Shown piece by piece: positions 24,396 to 33,839 of a DNA stretch of 48,330 bases. The DNA lies in assembly GCA_902760315.1 (NCBI GenBank), contig CACWFV010000012.1:1-48330 (forward strand). The letters are read 5' to 3'. Below the pieces are notes generated by a model. The model had not been told where the DNA came from. It saw only the letters and a list, made by a program, of their open reading frames with translations, and searched no databases. The position numbers and the translations under genes were made by a program. The stretch is from an uncultured Bacteroidales bacterium (GTDB lineage: Bacteria; Bacteroidota; Bacteroidia; Bacteroidales; Bacteroidaceae). Numbering within the stretch: position 1 is the first letter of the stretch; the number at the start of each line of letters is the position of its first letter.

Positions 24396-26581
24396 AGAGA
24401 CTACTGCTACTCACACTGCTGGCCATAGCCATGACTGTCGACACTCATGGACAGGGTAACAGCAAACTGTCGCCATGGTTAGGGCAGGCTGTTCAGCAAC
24501 AGCAGCTAAGCTACCGACGTGCAGCGGCAGAGGGGGAAGACAAACGGCTGACCACCGTCTTCGTGCGCACCAGCAAGACGCTGACCCAAGACTCGCTGCA
24601 AGCCTATGGCGCCACGCTCTATGCGCAACTGGGCGACATAAGCATCGTCACCATCCCCCTGTCGCAAGTGGGCAGACTGGCCGCACAACCCGCCGTTGAG
24701 CGTATAGAGGCCAACCGCCGGGCCAGCGTGACACTGGACACGGTGCCTGAGGTAAGTAACATCCGGCCCGTCTATCAGCCAACCCGACAGCACAGCGCCT
24801 TTACCGGGCGGGGCGTCGTCGTGGGTGTAGTTGACGTTGGCTTCGACCTGACCCACCCCACCTTCTATAACAACAGCCAGCGCACGGAGTACCGCATCAA
24901 GGCCTTCTGGGACCAACTGGCCAAGGGCGACCAAACGACTATAGGGCGCTTGCCCGTGGGTTGCGACTACGTGACGCCTGCCGACATACTGGCTCAAGGG
25001 TGTGCCACCGACGGCAAGGACGAAGGGCACGGCACCCACACAGCAGGCATTGCGGCTGGCTCCGGCTACGACTCGCCCTACCGGGGGGTGGCCTACGAGA
25101 GCGAACTCTGTCTGGTGGCCAACGCCGTGACCGAGGACACGGCCTACATTGACTCGCAAGACCTCTACCTCTACACTTCAGCCACGGACGCACTGGCCTT
25201 CAAATACTGCTTCGACTACGCCGAGCAACAGGGCAAGCCCTGCGTGGTATCGTTCAGCGAGGGCTATACACCCTATATGGACGACGACGACCTGCTGTAC
25301 AGCGACTTCCTGGAACGGCTCACCGGACCGGGACGCATCTTCGTGGCCTCAGCGGGCAACGAGAGCCGCCGGCTGACCTACATGGAGAAACCTGCGGGCA
25401 AGGAGCAGGCCGGTGCTTTCCTGCAGACCGACGGCAAACATCCGCTATACCGCATCAAGAGCGACAAACCCGTAGCGCTCTCGCTCTATGCCTACAAGGA
25501 CAGCAACACGCCCACCCACCGGCTGCACATAGCCGCTGACGACGAGCGCTGGGCGACCATGCTCATGGACACGCTGTTCGTAGACGACGACACGCTGGCC
25601 GTCGTCATCAACAACTACCCCTCGGCCTTCGACCGGCAGAGCACCGTCTGGATGGTGCAGATGCACAGCAACGTGGAGCTGAACAAGTGGCCACCACTGG
25701 CCATCACCATCAGCGGTCAGGAGCAGCAGGCAGCCCTGATGGGTTCGTCGACAAACGCACTGGCCAATCTTGACATTGACCCGCGGTGGAACGACGCCCA
25801 GACCAGCCACAACATCCTGAGTCCAGGCTGTCTGACGGCTGCAATCTGTGTGGGTTCCACCAGCTATCGCCCCCAGTTCAGAAACGTCAAGGAGGAATGG
25901 GTGAAAACGGTTTACAGCAACGAACAGCAAGGCTGCTGGGCTCCCTTCTCGTCAGTGGGTCCGACGCTGGACGGGCGCACCAAGCCTGACGTGACAGCTC
26001 CAGGGCGCAACGTCATCTCAGCCTACAGCAGCTACTACCTGGAGGAGCACCCCGACAACACTGCCTGGGACGTGGCCTACTCTGATGTGGACGGCCGTAG
26101 CTATCCGTGGCACGCCGACTCAGGCACGTCGATGTCGACGCCCGTGGTAGCCGGCATCATAGCGCTATGGCTGCAGGCTAACCCCACGCTGACCCCTGAC
26201 GACATCATGGGCACACTGCGGCGAACCTGCCGACATCCGGAGGAGGAGCTGAGCTATCCGAACAACAAGTACGGCTATGGCGACATTGACGCCTACCTGG
26301 GACTGCTGGACGTGCTGGGAGCCAACGGCATCAAAGAGATTAGCCTGCACGAGCCGCACGACGCCACACTGTGGGCACAAGACGGACTGCTGCACATCTG
26401 TTTCAGCCAGCAGCCTGCGGGTCCGACAGCCATAGCCATCTACACCACGGGCGGCCAGCGCGTCTACCAGACTCAGTTGGCGGCCGGCCAATCTGTCGTC
26501 ACACTGCCCTTGCCCACACTGAGCAAAGGCATCTACGTAGTGCAGTTGGGCAAGAGCGGATCGGCGCTCATCAGGATATAG
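24392..26581 (+). CDS. Secreted S8 (subtilisin-like) serine protease with T9SS-like C-terminus
   Basis: 729 residues. A signal peptide (about 1-20) precedes an inhibitor-like prodomain (RLTTVFVRTSKTL to about residue 118). The S8 catalytic domain has D148 in VVDVGFDLTHP, H213 in DEGHGTHTAG and S580 in DSGTSMSTPVVAG. The catalytic domain holds a long insert (about 330-470), as in Bacteroidetes subtilases. The last 70 or so residues form a beta domain ending GIYVVQLGKSGSALIRI, resembling the type A C-terminal sorting signal of type IX secretion. It overlaps the upstream glycosyltransferase by four bases, so the two are co-translated. All triad residues are present, so it should be active. Confidence 0.88.
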   Translation: MKRLLLLTLLAIAMTVDTHGQGNSKLSPWLGQAVQQQQLSYRRAAAEGEDKRLTTVFVRTSKTLTQDSLQAYGATLYAQLGDISIVTIPLSQVGRLAAQPAVERIEANRRASVTLDTVPEVSNIRPVYQPTRQHSAFTGRGVVVGVVDVGFDLTHPTFYNNSQRTEYRIKAFWDQLAKGDQTTIGRLPVGCDYVTPADILAQGCATDGKDEGHGTHTAGIAAGSGYDSPYRGVAYESELCLVANAVTEDTAYIDSQDLYLYTSATDALAFKYCFDYAEQQGKPCVVSFSEGYTPYMDDDDLLYSDFLERLTGPGRIFVASAGNESRRLTYMEKPAGKEQAGAFLQTDGKHPLYRIKSDKPVALSLYAYKDSNTPTHRLHIAADDERWATMLMDTLFVDDDTLAVVINNYPSAFDRQSTVWMVQMHSNVELNKWPPLAITISGQEQQAALMGSSTNALANLDIDPRWNDAQTSHNILSPGCLTAAICVGSTSYRPQFRNVKEEWVKTVYSNEQQGCWAPFSSVGPTLDGRTKPDVTAPGRNVISAYSSYYLEEHPDNTAWDVAYSDVDGRSYPWHADSGTSMSTPVVAGIIALWLQANPTLTPDDIMGTLRRTCRHPEEELSYPNNKYGYGDIDAYLGLLDVLGANGIKEISLHEPHDATLWAQDGLLHICFSQQPAGPTAIAIYTTGGQRVYQTQLAAGQSVVTLPLPTLSKGIYVVQLGKSGSALIRI

Positions 26582-26588
26582 GGGGAGG

Positions 26589-27443
26589 CTATTTGTTCTT
26601 CACCAGATTGTCTTCGGCATCGTCGTAGTGGTCGGTGGAGTGGAAGATGCGGCTGATGCCCTTTAGCTGAATGCGCACGTGGTCGCAAAAACTCTGCCAC
26701 ATAGATTGTTGGCCAATGGTGCCATAGCCGGTAATGGCGCGGCAACGCTTGTCGCGCACAAAGACAATACGGCCATACTTCTTCAGATTGAGCGCCATGG
26801 AACCGTCTTCGCCGCGGATAATGTCAACGCGATAAGGCTCCTGACGGCCGTAGTCGGCATTGTAGGCAAACACCAATCCTCGCACCGAAAGTTCCGGCCT
26901 TTTAAAGTGTTGCACCCAGAGGAACAGGTCGCGCGCCATCTCAAACAGACGGAGACCTAGCTTGGAATGGTTCTCGTCAGGGAAGTAGCTCCACGTCGCA
27001 GACGCGCAACTAACACCTGGTTTCAAGAGATGATCAAGCATAATCTCGTAATATTGAGGCGGATAAAGCGTATCACTATCCACATCAAAATAGAAACGCC
27101 CCTTAGCATGTTGCAACCCGCAACGACGGGCATAGCCACAGGAATGCTGATACTCAGTATAATATGGTATGCCCGACTTCTTATATATCTCAGCCGTACG
27201 GTCCTTGGAGTCGTTGTCAACACCAATAATCTCAACAGGATACTTGCACCGAATCTCGCTGATAGCCCACAGGCAAGCCTGCAAATGTTTCTCTTCATTA
27301 TATCCAATGACAACAATAGAGGCCAACGGCTCGGGACTCTGCAGACGAGCCAACCGCTCACGTGTACTTTCTACTATCTCCTCAGGAACCTCACTAAACG
27401 GTTTCCCGTAGATAGTCATATATTTATCATACCAATTTGACAT
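26589..27443 (-). CDS. Glycosyltransferase family 2
   Basis: 284 residues. The GT-A fold begins near residue 41 with ASIVVIGYNEEKHLQACLWA, then GVDNDSKDRT and the metal-binding FYFDVDSDTLY. The C-terminus is soluble with no membrane helices. ATG 27443 (MSNWYDKYM) is chosen because the -7 element at 27461-27468 lies inside the longer open frame, which would otherwise add 23 AT-rich codons. It ends 7 nt from the protease stop, convergent. The sugar is unknown. Confidence 0.85.
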   Translation of the reverse strand: MSNWYDKYMTIYGKPFSEVPEEIVESTRERLARLQSPEPLASIVVIGYNEEKHLQACLWAISEIRCKYPVEIIGVDNDSKDRTAEIYKKSGIPYYTEYQHSCGYARRCGLQHAKGRFYFDVDSDTLYPPQYYEIMLDHLLKPGVSCASATWSYFPDENHSKLGLRLFEMARDLFLWVQHFKRPELSVRGLVFAYNADYGRQEPYRVDIIRGEDGSMALNLKKYGRIVFVRDKRCRAITGYGTIGQQSMWQSFCDHVRIQLKGISRIFHSTDHYDDAEDNLVKNK

Positions 27444-27460
27444 ATTTCTGTATTTTTGTG

Positions 27461-27468
27461 CAAATATA
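27461..27468 (-). promoter_or_regulatory. -7 element of the 26589-27443 GT2 gene
   Basis: TATATTTG on the minus strand, 17 bp before ATG 27443, which gives a very short leader. Confidence 0.6.
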
Positions 27469-27479
27469 TGAAAAAAAAA

Positions 27480-27509
27480 TTGTTTTTTCAACTTTTTTAT
27501 GTATTTTTG
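27480..27509 (+). promoter_or_regulatory. Promoter of the 27530 GT2 gene (TTG-N19-TATTTTTG)
   Basis: TTG at 27480-27482, 19 bp, then TATTTTTG at 27502-27509, 20 bp before the ATG. It lies back to back with the minus-strand promoter at 27461-27468. Confidence 0.7.
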
Positions 27510-27529
27510 CAATCAAAAAAACATAACTA

Positions 27530-28519
27530 ATGGACTTAAGCATCATCGTTCCCGTATACAACGTGGAGAAATACGTTCGTTCTTGCATAGAAAGTATTTT
27601 CAAGCAAGGACTTGACGAAGACCGATTTGAGGTCATCATCGTCAATGACGGAACGAAGGACCGTAGCATGGAAGTCATTGAAGACATCATAGCTGCACAT
27701 ACAAATATCACGGTCATTAATCAAGAGAATCTCAGTTTGTCAGTAGCCCGCAATAACGGTATTGCTGCAGCGAAAGGAGAATATATCCTTATGCCAGACT
27801 CTGACGATTTGCTCATAGAAAATAGTTTAATGCCCTTGCTTGAGAAAGCATTAGAGACAAAAGTTGACATGGTTGTGGCTGACTTTTTATCTATGACTGA
27901 CGAAGAAATAGATAATTTCTACAAAGAAGATTTCCAACAGCCAGAACTACAATTTAAAAAGATTGTAGGCGAACAGTTATATTTAGATGTATTAAATCCT
28001 TATCATTGTTACGTTTGGAGGACTCTTTACAAAAGAGAATTCCTCGTAACAAAAGATTTGACATTCTACCCAGGCATACGATATCAAGACATACCATTTA
28101 CACATGAATGCTACCTCAAAGCAAACAATTGCATTTGTTCAAATATACGTTTAAATATTTACAGAAAATGGCCTGGGTCATCAACCAACGCCTACAAAAT
28201 CGATAATTCAAAACATTTTATTACAGCTATTGCCATAACGTGGAAGTTAAGACAAATTGAAGGGCTTTCTTCAAACTTAGTGTATAAGTTAGAAGATAAT
28301 GTCTATATATCATTCCGAACCATGTTATATGATATATTACATAGCATTAAAGGAAAGAATGATCGATATGTGTTGATGAATTACATCAACTTTCAGGCTC
28401 CTGATTTAAATTTCACCCATAGCATCCAACAAAAACTCATCACATTTATGGTTAAAAAGATGCCACACCTTTTCATAAATATATACTATCAATATGCGCA
28501 AATAGTATATAAAAAATAA
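27530..28519 (+). CDS. Glycosyltransferase family 2
   Basis: 329 residues. An N-terminal GT-A domain: LSIIVPVYNVEKYVRSCIES, VIIVNDGTKDRS, LSVARNNGIAAAKGEYI and the metal-binding MPDSDD (about residue 89). The C-terminal third is helical and AT-rich in codon choice. Base composition drops sharply here compared with the protease gene 1 kb upstream, suggesting separate acquisition. It is a single-gene unit from its own promoter. Donor and acceptor are unknown. Confidence 0.88.
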   Translation: MDLSIIVPVYNVEKYVRSCIESIFKQGLDEDRFEVIIVNDGTKDRSMEVIEDIIAAHTNITVINQENLSLSVARNNGIAAAKGEYILMPDSDDLLIENSLMPLLEKALETKVDMVVADFLSMTDEEIDNFYKEDFQQPELQFKKIVGEQLYLDVLNPYHCYVWRTLYKREFLVTKDLTFYPGIRYQDIPFTHECYLKANNCICSNIRLNIYRKWPGSSTNAYKIDNSKHFITAIAITWKLRQIEGLSSNLVYKLEDNVYISFRTMLYDILHSIKGKNDRYVLMNYINFQAPDLNFTHSIQQKLITFMVKKMPHLFINIYYQYAQIVYKK

Positions 28520-28561
28520 GATATCAAAAAGATAAAGATGTCATTGGAAAGAATTGCATCG

Positions 28562-29686
28562 TCACTGAAGAACAGACAAATAAGCCTGTTCCCATTCCGT
28601 CATGACGGTTTCTGCTTGATAACGTTTTACTGTCTCACGGGCTCTTTGTCCCATCTCGTTCCGTTGCTCCGCATGGTTAATCATCCATTCCATCTTTGCA
28701 GCCAAATCTTCTGAATCTAAACGCGACAAAAGGCCAGTCTTACCATCTTCAATAATATCACGAGGCCCAAATGGACAATCTGTAGAAACGACTGGTAAAC
28801 CACATGCCATTGCTTCAACAATTACCAGCGAAAAGCTTTCACTATCAGAAGACAGAACAAGAAATTGACTATTTCTGTATTCATCATAAATATGACTACT
28901 TGGGGCAAATAGTTTTACCCTCTTAGCTAGATGACAATTTTGAATCAACTTTTCAATGTAAGCCTTTTCTTCACCCTCACCGTAAATATCAATATGCCAA
29001 TCTGGATACTTGTCAGCAATCATTGCAAATGCTTGTATCAACCTATCTACTCTTTTAACTGAGTTTAATCTCCCAACATAAAGAATTCTTCCCGCTTCCT
29101 TTTTACTATCAACCAAATCGTCAACCGGCATTGATACTGGATTCGGTATAGTCTTAACATTATTGAAGTGCTTTCTCCAAAACAATGCATCACCATGGGT
29201 TAGCGTAATTACCATATTCACTTTTTTCAATACCTTCATAATGCGATAGTATTTCAGCCATCTACTAACAACATTAGCTTTTAATAACTCCACAGAGGTA
29301 CTATGTGCTTCATATACAATTGGGACAAAAGGCAGCATCGAAGTTATTTCATTCTGAAACTCGTTCAGATTGTGAGGTAATGCCATGACATCTGGATGTG
29401 ATCTTTCTACTAGAGAATGAAGCCTTTTTCTAAATGTTCGCTTCATTCTATATTTAACAAAAGGCCGTAAAAGGAAATTATATTTATAAACTGTAAAATA
29501 GCGGCAATTCAAATCAATATAGCAGACATTAGGAGAGAGTTGGAAAGAGAATGGATGATCTCCCTGTTCATAGGTTAACAACGTGACATCATGCCCTCTA
29601 TCAGCTAACCAATTTGCTTTATCAGTGACAACCCGCTCTATTCCTCCCATAAGAACTACGGATCTTAATACAAACACTATCTTCAT
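28562..29686 (-). CDS. Glycosyltransferase family 4
   Basis: 374 residues, GT-B fold. The N-terminal acceptor domain starts KIVFVLRSVVLMGGIERV (glycine-rich loop). The C-terminal donor domain carries RILYVGRLNSVKRVD (about 198-212) and the EX7E motif in ESFSLVIVEAMACGLPVV (about 285). It is clearly paralogous to the gene just upstream: both share the pattern NWL-D-G--V--LT-EQG-H-FSF-LS-NV--IDLN-R-FT-Y near residues 25-70. It is last in a three-gene operon (GT2, GT4, GT4) and starts 2 nt after the previous stop. AT-rich. Confidence 0.88.
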   Translation of the reverse strand: MKIVFVLRSVVLMGGIERVVTDKANWLADRGHDVTLLTYEQGDHPFSFQLSPNVCYIDLNCRYFTVYKYNFLLRPFVKYRMKRTFRKRLHSLVERSHPDVMALPHNLNEFQNEITSMLPFVPIVYEAHSTSVELLKANVVSRWLKYYRIMKVLKKVNMVITLTHGDALFWRKHFNNVKTIPNPVSMPVDDLVDSKKEAGRILYVGRLNSVKRVDRLIQAFAMIADKYPDWHIDIYGEGEEKAYIEKLIQNCHLAKRVKLFAPSSHIYDEYRNSQFLVLSSDSESFSLVIVEAMACGLPVVSTDCPFGPRDIIEDGKTGLLSRLDSEDLAAKMEWMINHAEQRNEMGQRARETVKRYQAETVMTEWEQAYLSVLQ

Positions 29687-29688
29687 AT

Positions 29689-30834
29689 TTACAAATTCAC
29701 TAAAGATTCAAACAATTCTTTCCATTGGGGCATAATTTGATTTCTAGAATATTGCTGTGCAGACAAGATACCAGCCTGTCCCATCTTCAAGCGCAACGAC
29801 TTATTCTCAATCAGTTGACAGACACAATCAGCAAACTTCTTAATATTTCTATTTTCAATTAGGAAGCCATCAACACCATCAGTAATTATTTTACAGGGGC
29901 CATCCGCTTCGAAAGCCACAACAGGCAGACCACATGACATCGCTTCGGGAAGAACGAGCCCAAAAGGTTCGTAGTGAGAGGCGATCAGGAAGATAGAACT
30001 ATCCACGTATTTCTCAAAAATATTAGCAGTGGACATGTGTATATGTATATTTGCATGCATTCGTTCTGCTTGAACAAATAGTTCACCACGCTTCTCCCCA
30101 TCACCATACAAATCTAAATGCCAGTCGGAGTGAAATTTATGTACCAGTCCCCAAATTGCAAGTAAATCGTCAAGCCCTTTCTGTTCTGTATAGCGTCCTA
30201 CAAATATAGCATGCTTACTGCTTCCGTTTGATATCTTGCCTGTATCATTTTGGTGAACTGTATTAGTAATAATTTTAGTCTTGACAAAAGGCGCCCAATC
30301 ATTAGCGTCAGTTGGGTTTAACGTAACAAGGAGGTCGAAATGCCTAACGAGTTTTTCTGTCATTTTCAACTCCCATTTAGATTTCCACAAATGCAACAAA
30401 CTCTTCCTGTTTAAATAATCATTATTAATAAGGAAACGTTTATCAATATGAGACTCTGCAACTTTCTTAAACGATAGCGGGCAATCAACCATCACCGACA
30501 GGTAGGTAGCGATATAGGTCGTGCAGATAACAATGTCAGGAGAGTGTTCTTCAATAAAATCGTTGAACTTCCTTTGTAACAAGCGCTTCATCCTCCACAT
30601 TTTAAAGAAGCGAAAGAAAACAGAGTATTGGTAGAGAGTAAAGAAACGTACGTTCAAATCAATGTGTTTCACGTTAGCAGATAAATCAAAAGAAAATGAA
30701 TGACTTCCTTGCTCGCTAGTCAGTGCGATGACTTCAAAACCATAATCGGAGAGCCAGTTCATCTTTTCTATAAGGATGCGTTCTGTTCCCCCTCTATGGA
30801 TAAAACTTTCATAAAAATAAACTATTTTTATCAT
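29689..30834 (-). CDS. Glycosyltransferase family 4 (tandem paralogue)
   Basis: 381 residues, GT-B fold: KIVYFYESFIHRGGTERI at the N-terminus, AIFVGRYTEQKGLDDLL in the donor domain, and EX7E in EPFGLVLPEAMSCGLPVVAF (about residue 285). Its start overlaps the upstream GT2 stop as ATGA. It shares a nearly colinear N-terminal half with the following GT4, so the pair looks like a tandem duplication that has diverged in acceptor recognition. Confidence 0.88.
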   Translation of the reverse strand: MIKIVYFYESFIHRGGTERILIEKMNWLSDYGFEVIALTSEQGSHSFSFDLSANVKHIDLNVRFFTLYQYSVFFRFFKMWRMKRLLQRKFNDFIEEHSPDIVICTTYIATYLSVMVDCPLSFKKVAESHIDKRFLINNDYLNRKSLLHLWKSKWELKMTEKLVRHFDLLVTLNPTDANDWAPFVKTKIITNTVHQNDTGKISNGSSKHAIFVGRYTEQKGLDDLLAIWGLVHKFHSDWHLDLYGDGEKRGELFVQAERMHANIHIHMSTANIFEKYVDSSIFLIASHYEPFGLVLPEAMSCGLPVVAFEADGPCKIITDGVDGFLIENRNIKKFADCVCQLIENKSLRLKMGQAGILSAQQYSRNQIMPQWKELFESLVNL

Positions 30835-31871
30835 ATCACACTGTTATACTTAAGTTTTCTACCAACAAAGTTTTTTATTATTCTTACCGTTATTCCCTCC
30901 GGCAATATACTTAACAACTTATAAAGATAACTGCGATAATTTCCATAACGCAAAGTTTGGAAAATTGATAAAGGGGAATGCAAAAAGCTACGCAGTTCTA
31001 AATCACTAATCCATGGATAAATCTTATCACGTTTCTTAAGTACCTCACTAATAATGTAGTAATCAGTATCCAAAATGAAATTGAGCCATTTTGAGAAATA
31101 CGGTCTCCCTAACAACCTTTCATAACGATATTTTAGCGTATTCATAGTCTCCACATTCCGCAGAATCTCATCCTTACCAATTGTATCCCTCTTCTGAAAA
31201 TTAGACAGTGTATTTTCTCGACACATATATGAATATGTCACATCTGGCAGAAGTACAGCACGAGTTACATATGTAACTAAATCATATTTAAATACCATGT
31301 CCTCCCAAAAGTTTGTATTAACAAACTGCAAATGGTACTTTCGGACTATATTCAAATCCAATAGTACATTCCATATATTGGCCTGCAACGCTCCGTAATG
31401 ACTAAAAGCATATGTTGCCAGTTCATCAGGCTTTGAAAAAAACAAGTGGGAAAAATGAAACAATTTATTTTGGGGTTTATCATTATATAATTCTACCTGT
31501 TGGTATGATGCCATAACTATCTCGGCATTATATTTCAAAACAGCAGACATCATGAGAGAAATCGTAGTCGAAATCATCAAATCATCAGCATCGAGGAAAT
31601 ACAAATAACGGCCTTGGGCTTCCTCAACAATTCTATTTCGAGCACGTCCAATTCCACCATTTTGAGGTTGACGTACAATACGGATATCCTTACCACGAGC
31701 ATGCGTCTGCTGATATTCACGAACGATATCAATAGAACTATCTGTGCCACAGTCGTCAAGCACCAGAAACTCAATGCTGTCAAAAGTCTGCGCCAAAGCA
31801 GAGTCCATCGTCAAACGAATGTACTTTTCTACATTATAGACGGGTATTCCTATCGTTACTTCGTATGCCAT
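30831..31871 (-). CDS. Glycosyltransferase family 2
   Basis: 346 residues. GT-A domain: VTIGIPVYNVEKYIRLTMDS, FLVLDDCGTDSS, GGIGRARNRIVEEAQGRYL and the metal-binding YFLDADDLM (about residue 95). The remaining two thirds are helical and probably contact the acceptor. It is first in the three-gene minus-strand operon, driven by TATCTTTG at 31908-31915. AT-rich like its operon partners. Confidence 0.88.
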   Translation of the reverse strand: MAYEVTIGIPVYNVEKYIRLTMDSALAQTFDSIEFLVLDDCGTDSSIDIVREYQQTHARGKDIRIVRQPQNGGIGRARNRIVEEAQGRYLYFLDADDLMISTTISLMMSAVLKYNAEIVMASYQQVELYNDKPQNKLFHFSHLFFSKPDELATYAFSHYGALQANIWNVLLDLNIVRKYHLQFVNTNFWEDMVFKYDLVTYVTRAVLLPDVTYSYMCRENTLSNFQKRDTIGKDEILRNVETMNTLKYRYERLLGRPYFSKWLNFILDTDYYIISEVLKKRDKIYPWISDLELRSFLHSPLSIFQTLRYGNYRSYLYKLLSILPEGITVRIIKNFVGRKLKYNSVI

Positions 31872-31907
31872 AACACTGCATTCACATTATCTCTTCCATT
31901 CTATTTG

Positions 31908-31915
31908 CAAAGATA
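31908..31915 (-). promoter_or_regulatory. -7 element of the GT2-GT4-GT4 operon
   Basis: TATCTTTG on the minus strand, 36 bp before ATG 31871. Confidence 0.6.
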
Positions 31916-31958
31916 CGAAAAAAATCCATAGAAAATATATTTTCCCAAATTAAATTTG

Positions 31959-31966
31959 TATATTTG
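31959..31966 (+). promoter_or_regulatory. -7 element of the 31988 GT4 gene
   Basis: TATATTTG; it overlaps a possible TTG start at 31964, so that start would be at or before the promoter and is excluded. ATG 31988 is the first usable start. Confidence 0.6.
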
Positions 31967-31987
31967 CAAAATGAAATAGTATCAACG

Positions 31988-32989
31988 ATGAAAATAGCAT
32001 ATATCATGTATCCAGGTGCCTGTTACATGGGAGCAGGTGACGGCAGTAAGATGCAAGCCGAGATTTGGGCTAAAGAACTTGAGCGCAAAGGGCATCAGGT
32101 TGATCGTATCACCCCTTGGGGACACTACAACTGGAGTCTGTACGACATTATTCATGTATTCGGCTTTGGTCTGTGGAACTACGACATGATACACTGGGGA
32201 AGCGGCATCAACCCGAACTTTGTGTTTTCACCTATCATAGATACTAATACCCCGATGTGGAAATACCACCTGGCAACTCATTTCGGATGTAAACAGCTCA
32301 GACTATTTTCGCAGAACTATGCACTGCGCCAATACAAAAACGAGGTCAAGCTGTTTCTGGCTCGTACAGAATATGAAGCCAACTATCTACGGCGAGGTTA
32401 CAACATACCAGCGGAGAAGGTAAACATTATTCCCCTATCCTATCGTGAAGACCACTACGATCCAATGATTGCCAAAGAGCCTTTCTGCCTGTTTGCCGGT
32501 ACCATGACACAAGCCCGCAAGAACGTGCCCCGACTTATAGCGGCTGCAAAGAAATATGGATTTCCACTAAAGTTGGTAGGCAATAAGGGGAATGCGGAGT
32601 CTGAAGCTCATTTGCGCCAGTTGATTGGTAATGCTGATAACATCGAAATCTTAGGATTTGTCAGCGACGAAGAACTAACATCCCTCTACAACAAAGCCAA
32701 AGTATTTGCCCTTCCCAGCCTCAACGAAGGTGTAGGACTTGTGGCTTTAGAAGCTGCCATTCACGGATGCAATATTGTCATCACGAAACTAGGCGGTCCG
32801 AAAGAGTATTACGAGGAGGGAACAGCCCAACTGGTCAATCCCTATGACGTTGATGCCATCGGTCAGGGTGTGATGCGTGCGCTAAATGATAATACCTCCC
32901 AACCGCACCTAAGAGAAACTATCAAAGAGAAATACAACGTCTCAACATGTGTTGACAGACTCATTGATGCTTACAAGAGCATACAATAA
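31988..32989 (+). CDS. Glycosyltransferase family 4
   Basis: 333 residues, GT-B fold. It begins KIAYIMYPGACYMGAGDGSK and continues with a donor domain containing CLFAGTMTQARKNVPRLIAA, IEILGFVSDEELTSLYNKA and an EX7E-type block EGVGLVALEAAIHGCNIVIT (about residue 252). It is a single-gene + strand unit between two minus-strand operons. Base composition is intermediate. Specificity is unknown. Confidence 0.86.
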   Translation: MKIAYIMYPGACYMGAGDGSKMQAEIWAKELERKGHQVDRITPWGHYNWSLYDIIHVFGFGLWNYDMIHWGSGINPNFVFSPIIDTNTPMWKYHLATHFGCKQLRLFSQNYALRQYKNEVKLFLARTEYEANYLRRGYNIPAEKVNIIPLSYREDHYDPMIAKEPFCLFAGTMTQARKNVPRLIAAAKKYGFPLKLVGNKGNAESEAHLRQLIGNADNIEILGFVSDEELTSLYNKAKVFALPSLNEGVGLVALEAAIHGCNIVITKLGGPKEYYEEGTAQLVNPYDVDAIGQGVMRALNDNTSQPHLRETIKEKYNVSTCVDRLIDAYKSIQ

Positions 32990-33023
32990 AACTTCTACCG
33001 CCAATTGAATATGAGTCTTATCT

Positions 33024-33839
33024 TCAACGGCGCTGAGCCAGATATTGGCGGTAAGGCATGTTGAAATCGACGAAGACATGATGAGGAGGAACTTGTTTTT
33101 CTGCAGGCTCATGGAAATCAGTGCGCTGGTAGCGAGTCTCTAAGTACTCCAGATAGTCGCGGACAATCATGTACTGTTTGCCCTCAAACGCTATCGTTGA
33201 ATAGTTTTCAAATACTGAGGGTCTATAGACAAAGGTGTTAGCCCATGCACCGAATAGTTCAGAGTAGCCATAGTGTTTGGTGCGTCCCAAGCGTTCTACC
33301 ACGCGCTGATACCACATCAAGTAATGGCGACGATTGGAAAGAACATTTCCTAACAGCCACGTACGGATTCGGTTCTTAAGACTGCGGCCTGGCAACACGC
33401 CACGCATCACCATCAGCATACGCTTATACAGGAAGACATCTATCCAACGTAGGGCATTAAGCGGAACCCGGTCGTAGACAGTAATGTCGACAAAGATGCC
33501 ATATACCTCTCCATTCTTCTGAACATAAGTGGTATTGTCGTTGACCACTTTGCTGAAAGGATTGCGGAAGTCATCACCCTGCTGGTAACTCTCCAAGTGA
33601 AAGCCTTCGGGCAGCAATGCGGGAGCAACCTGCTGAAAGCGTTCATAATCCGGACGTACCATCATCACGTCGATGTCGTCATCCCATGGCAGACAACCTT
33701 TATACAGGTGAGCACCAATGACACTTCCGCCGCATAGGGAGTAGCGGATGTGCTCACGGCGACAGATGTCATCGATGAGGTCCAGTATCTCGATGCACTT
33801 CAGCTGAGTCTGTCTGATGTTCTGGTCTACTGTTTCCAT
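33024..33839 (-). CDS. LicD-family protein (probable phosphotransfer to glycan)
   Basis: 271 residues. The LicD signature is clear: YSLCGGSVIGAHLYKG followed by CLPWDDDIDVMM (about 37-65), the nucleotidyltransferase-like Asp cluster. Family members attach phosphocholine or another phospho-substituent to cell-surface sugars, using a CDP-alcohol donor. No LicA/LicC choline kinase or cytidylyltransferase lies nearby, so the donor is open. ATG 33839 overlaps the upstream GT4 stop by 13 nt; an in-frame extension to 33878 runs inside that gene and is less likely. Confidence 0.85.
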   Translation of the reverse strand: METVDQNIRQTQLKCIEILDLIDDICRREHIRYSLCGGSVIGAHLYKGCLPWDDDIDVMMVRPDYERFQQVAPALLPEGFHLESYQQGDDFRNPFSKVVNDNTTYVQKNGEVYGIFVDITVYDRVPLNALRWIDVFLYKRMLMVMRGVLPGRSLKNRIRTWLLGNVLSNRRHYLMWYQRVVERLGRTKHYGYSELFGAWANTFVYRPSVFENYSTIAFEGKQYMIVRDYLEYLETRYQRTDFHEPAEKQVPPHHVFVDFNMPYRQYLAQRR

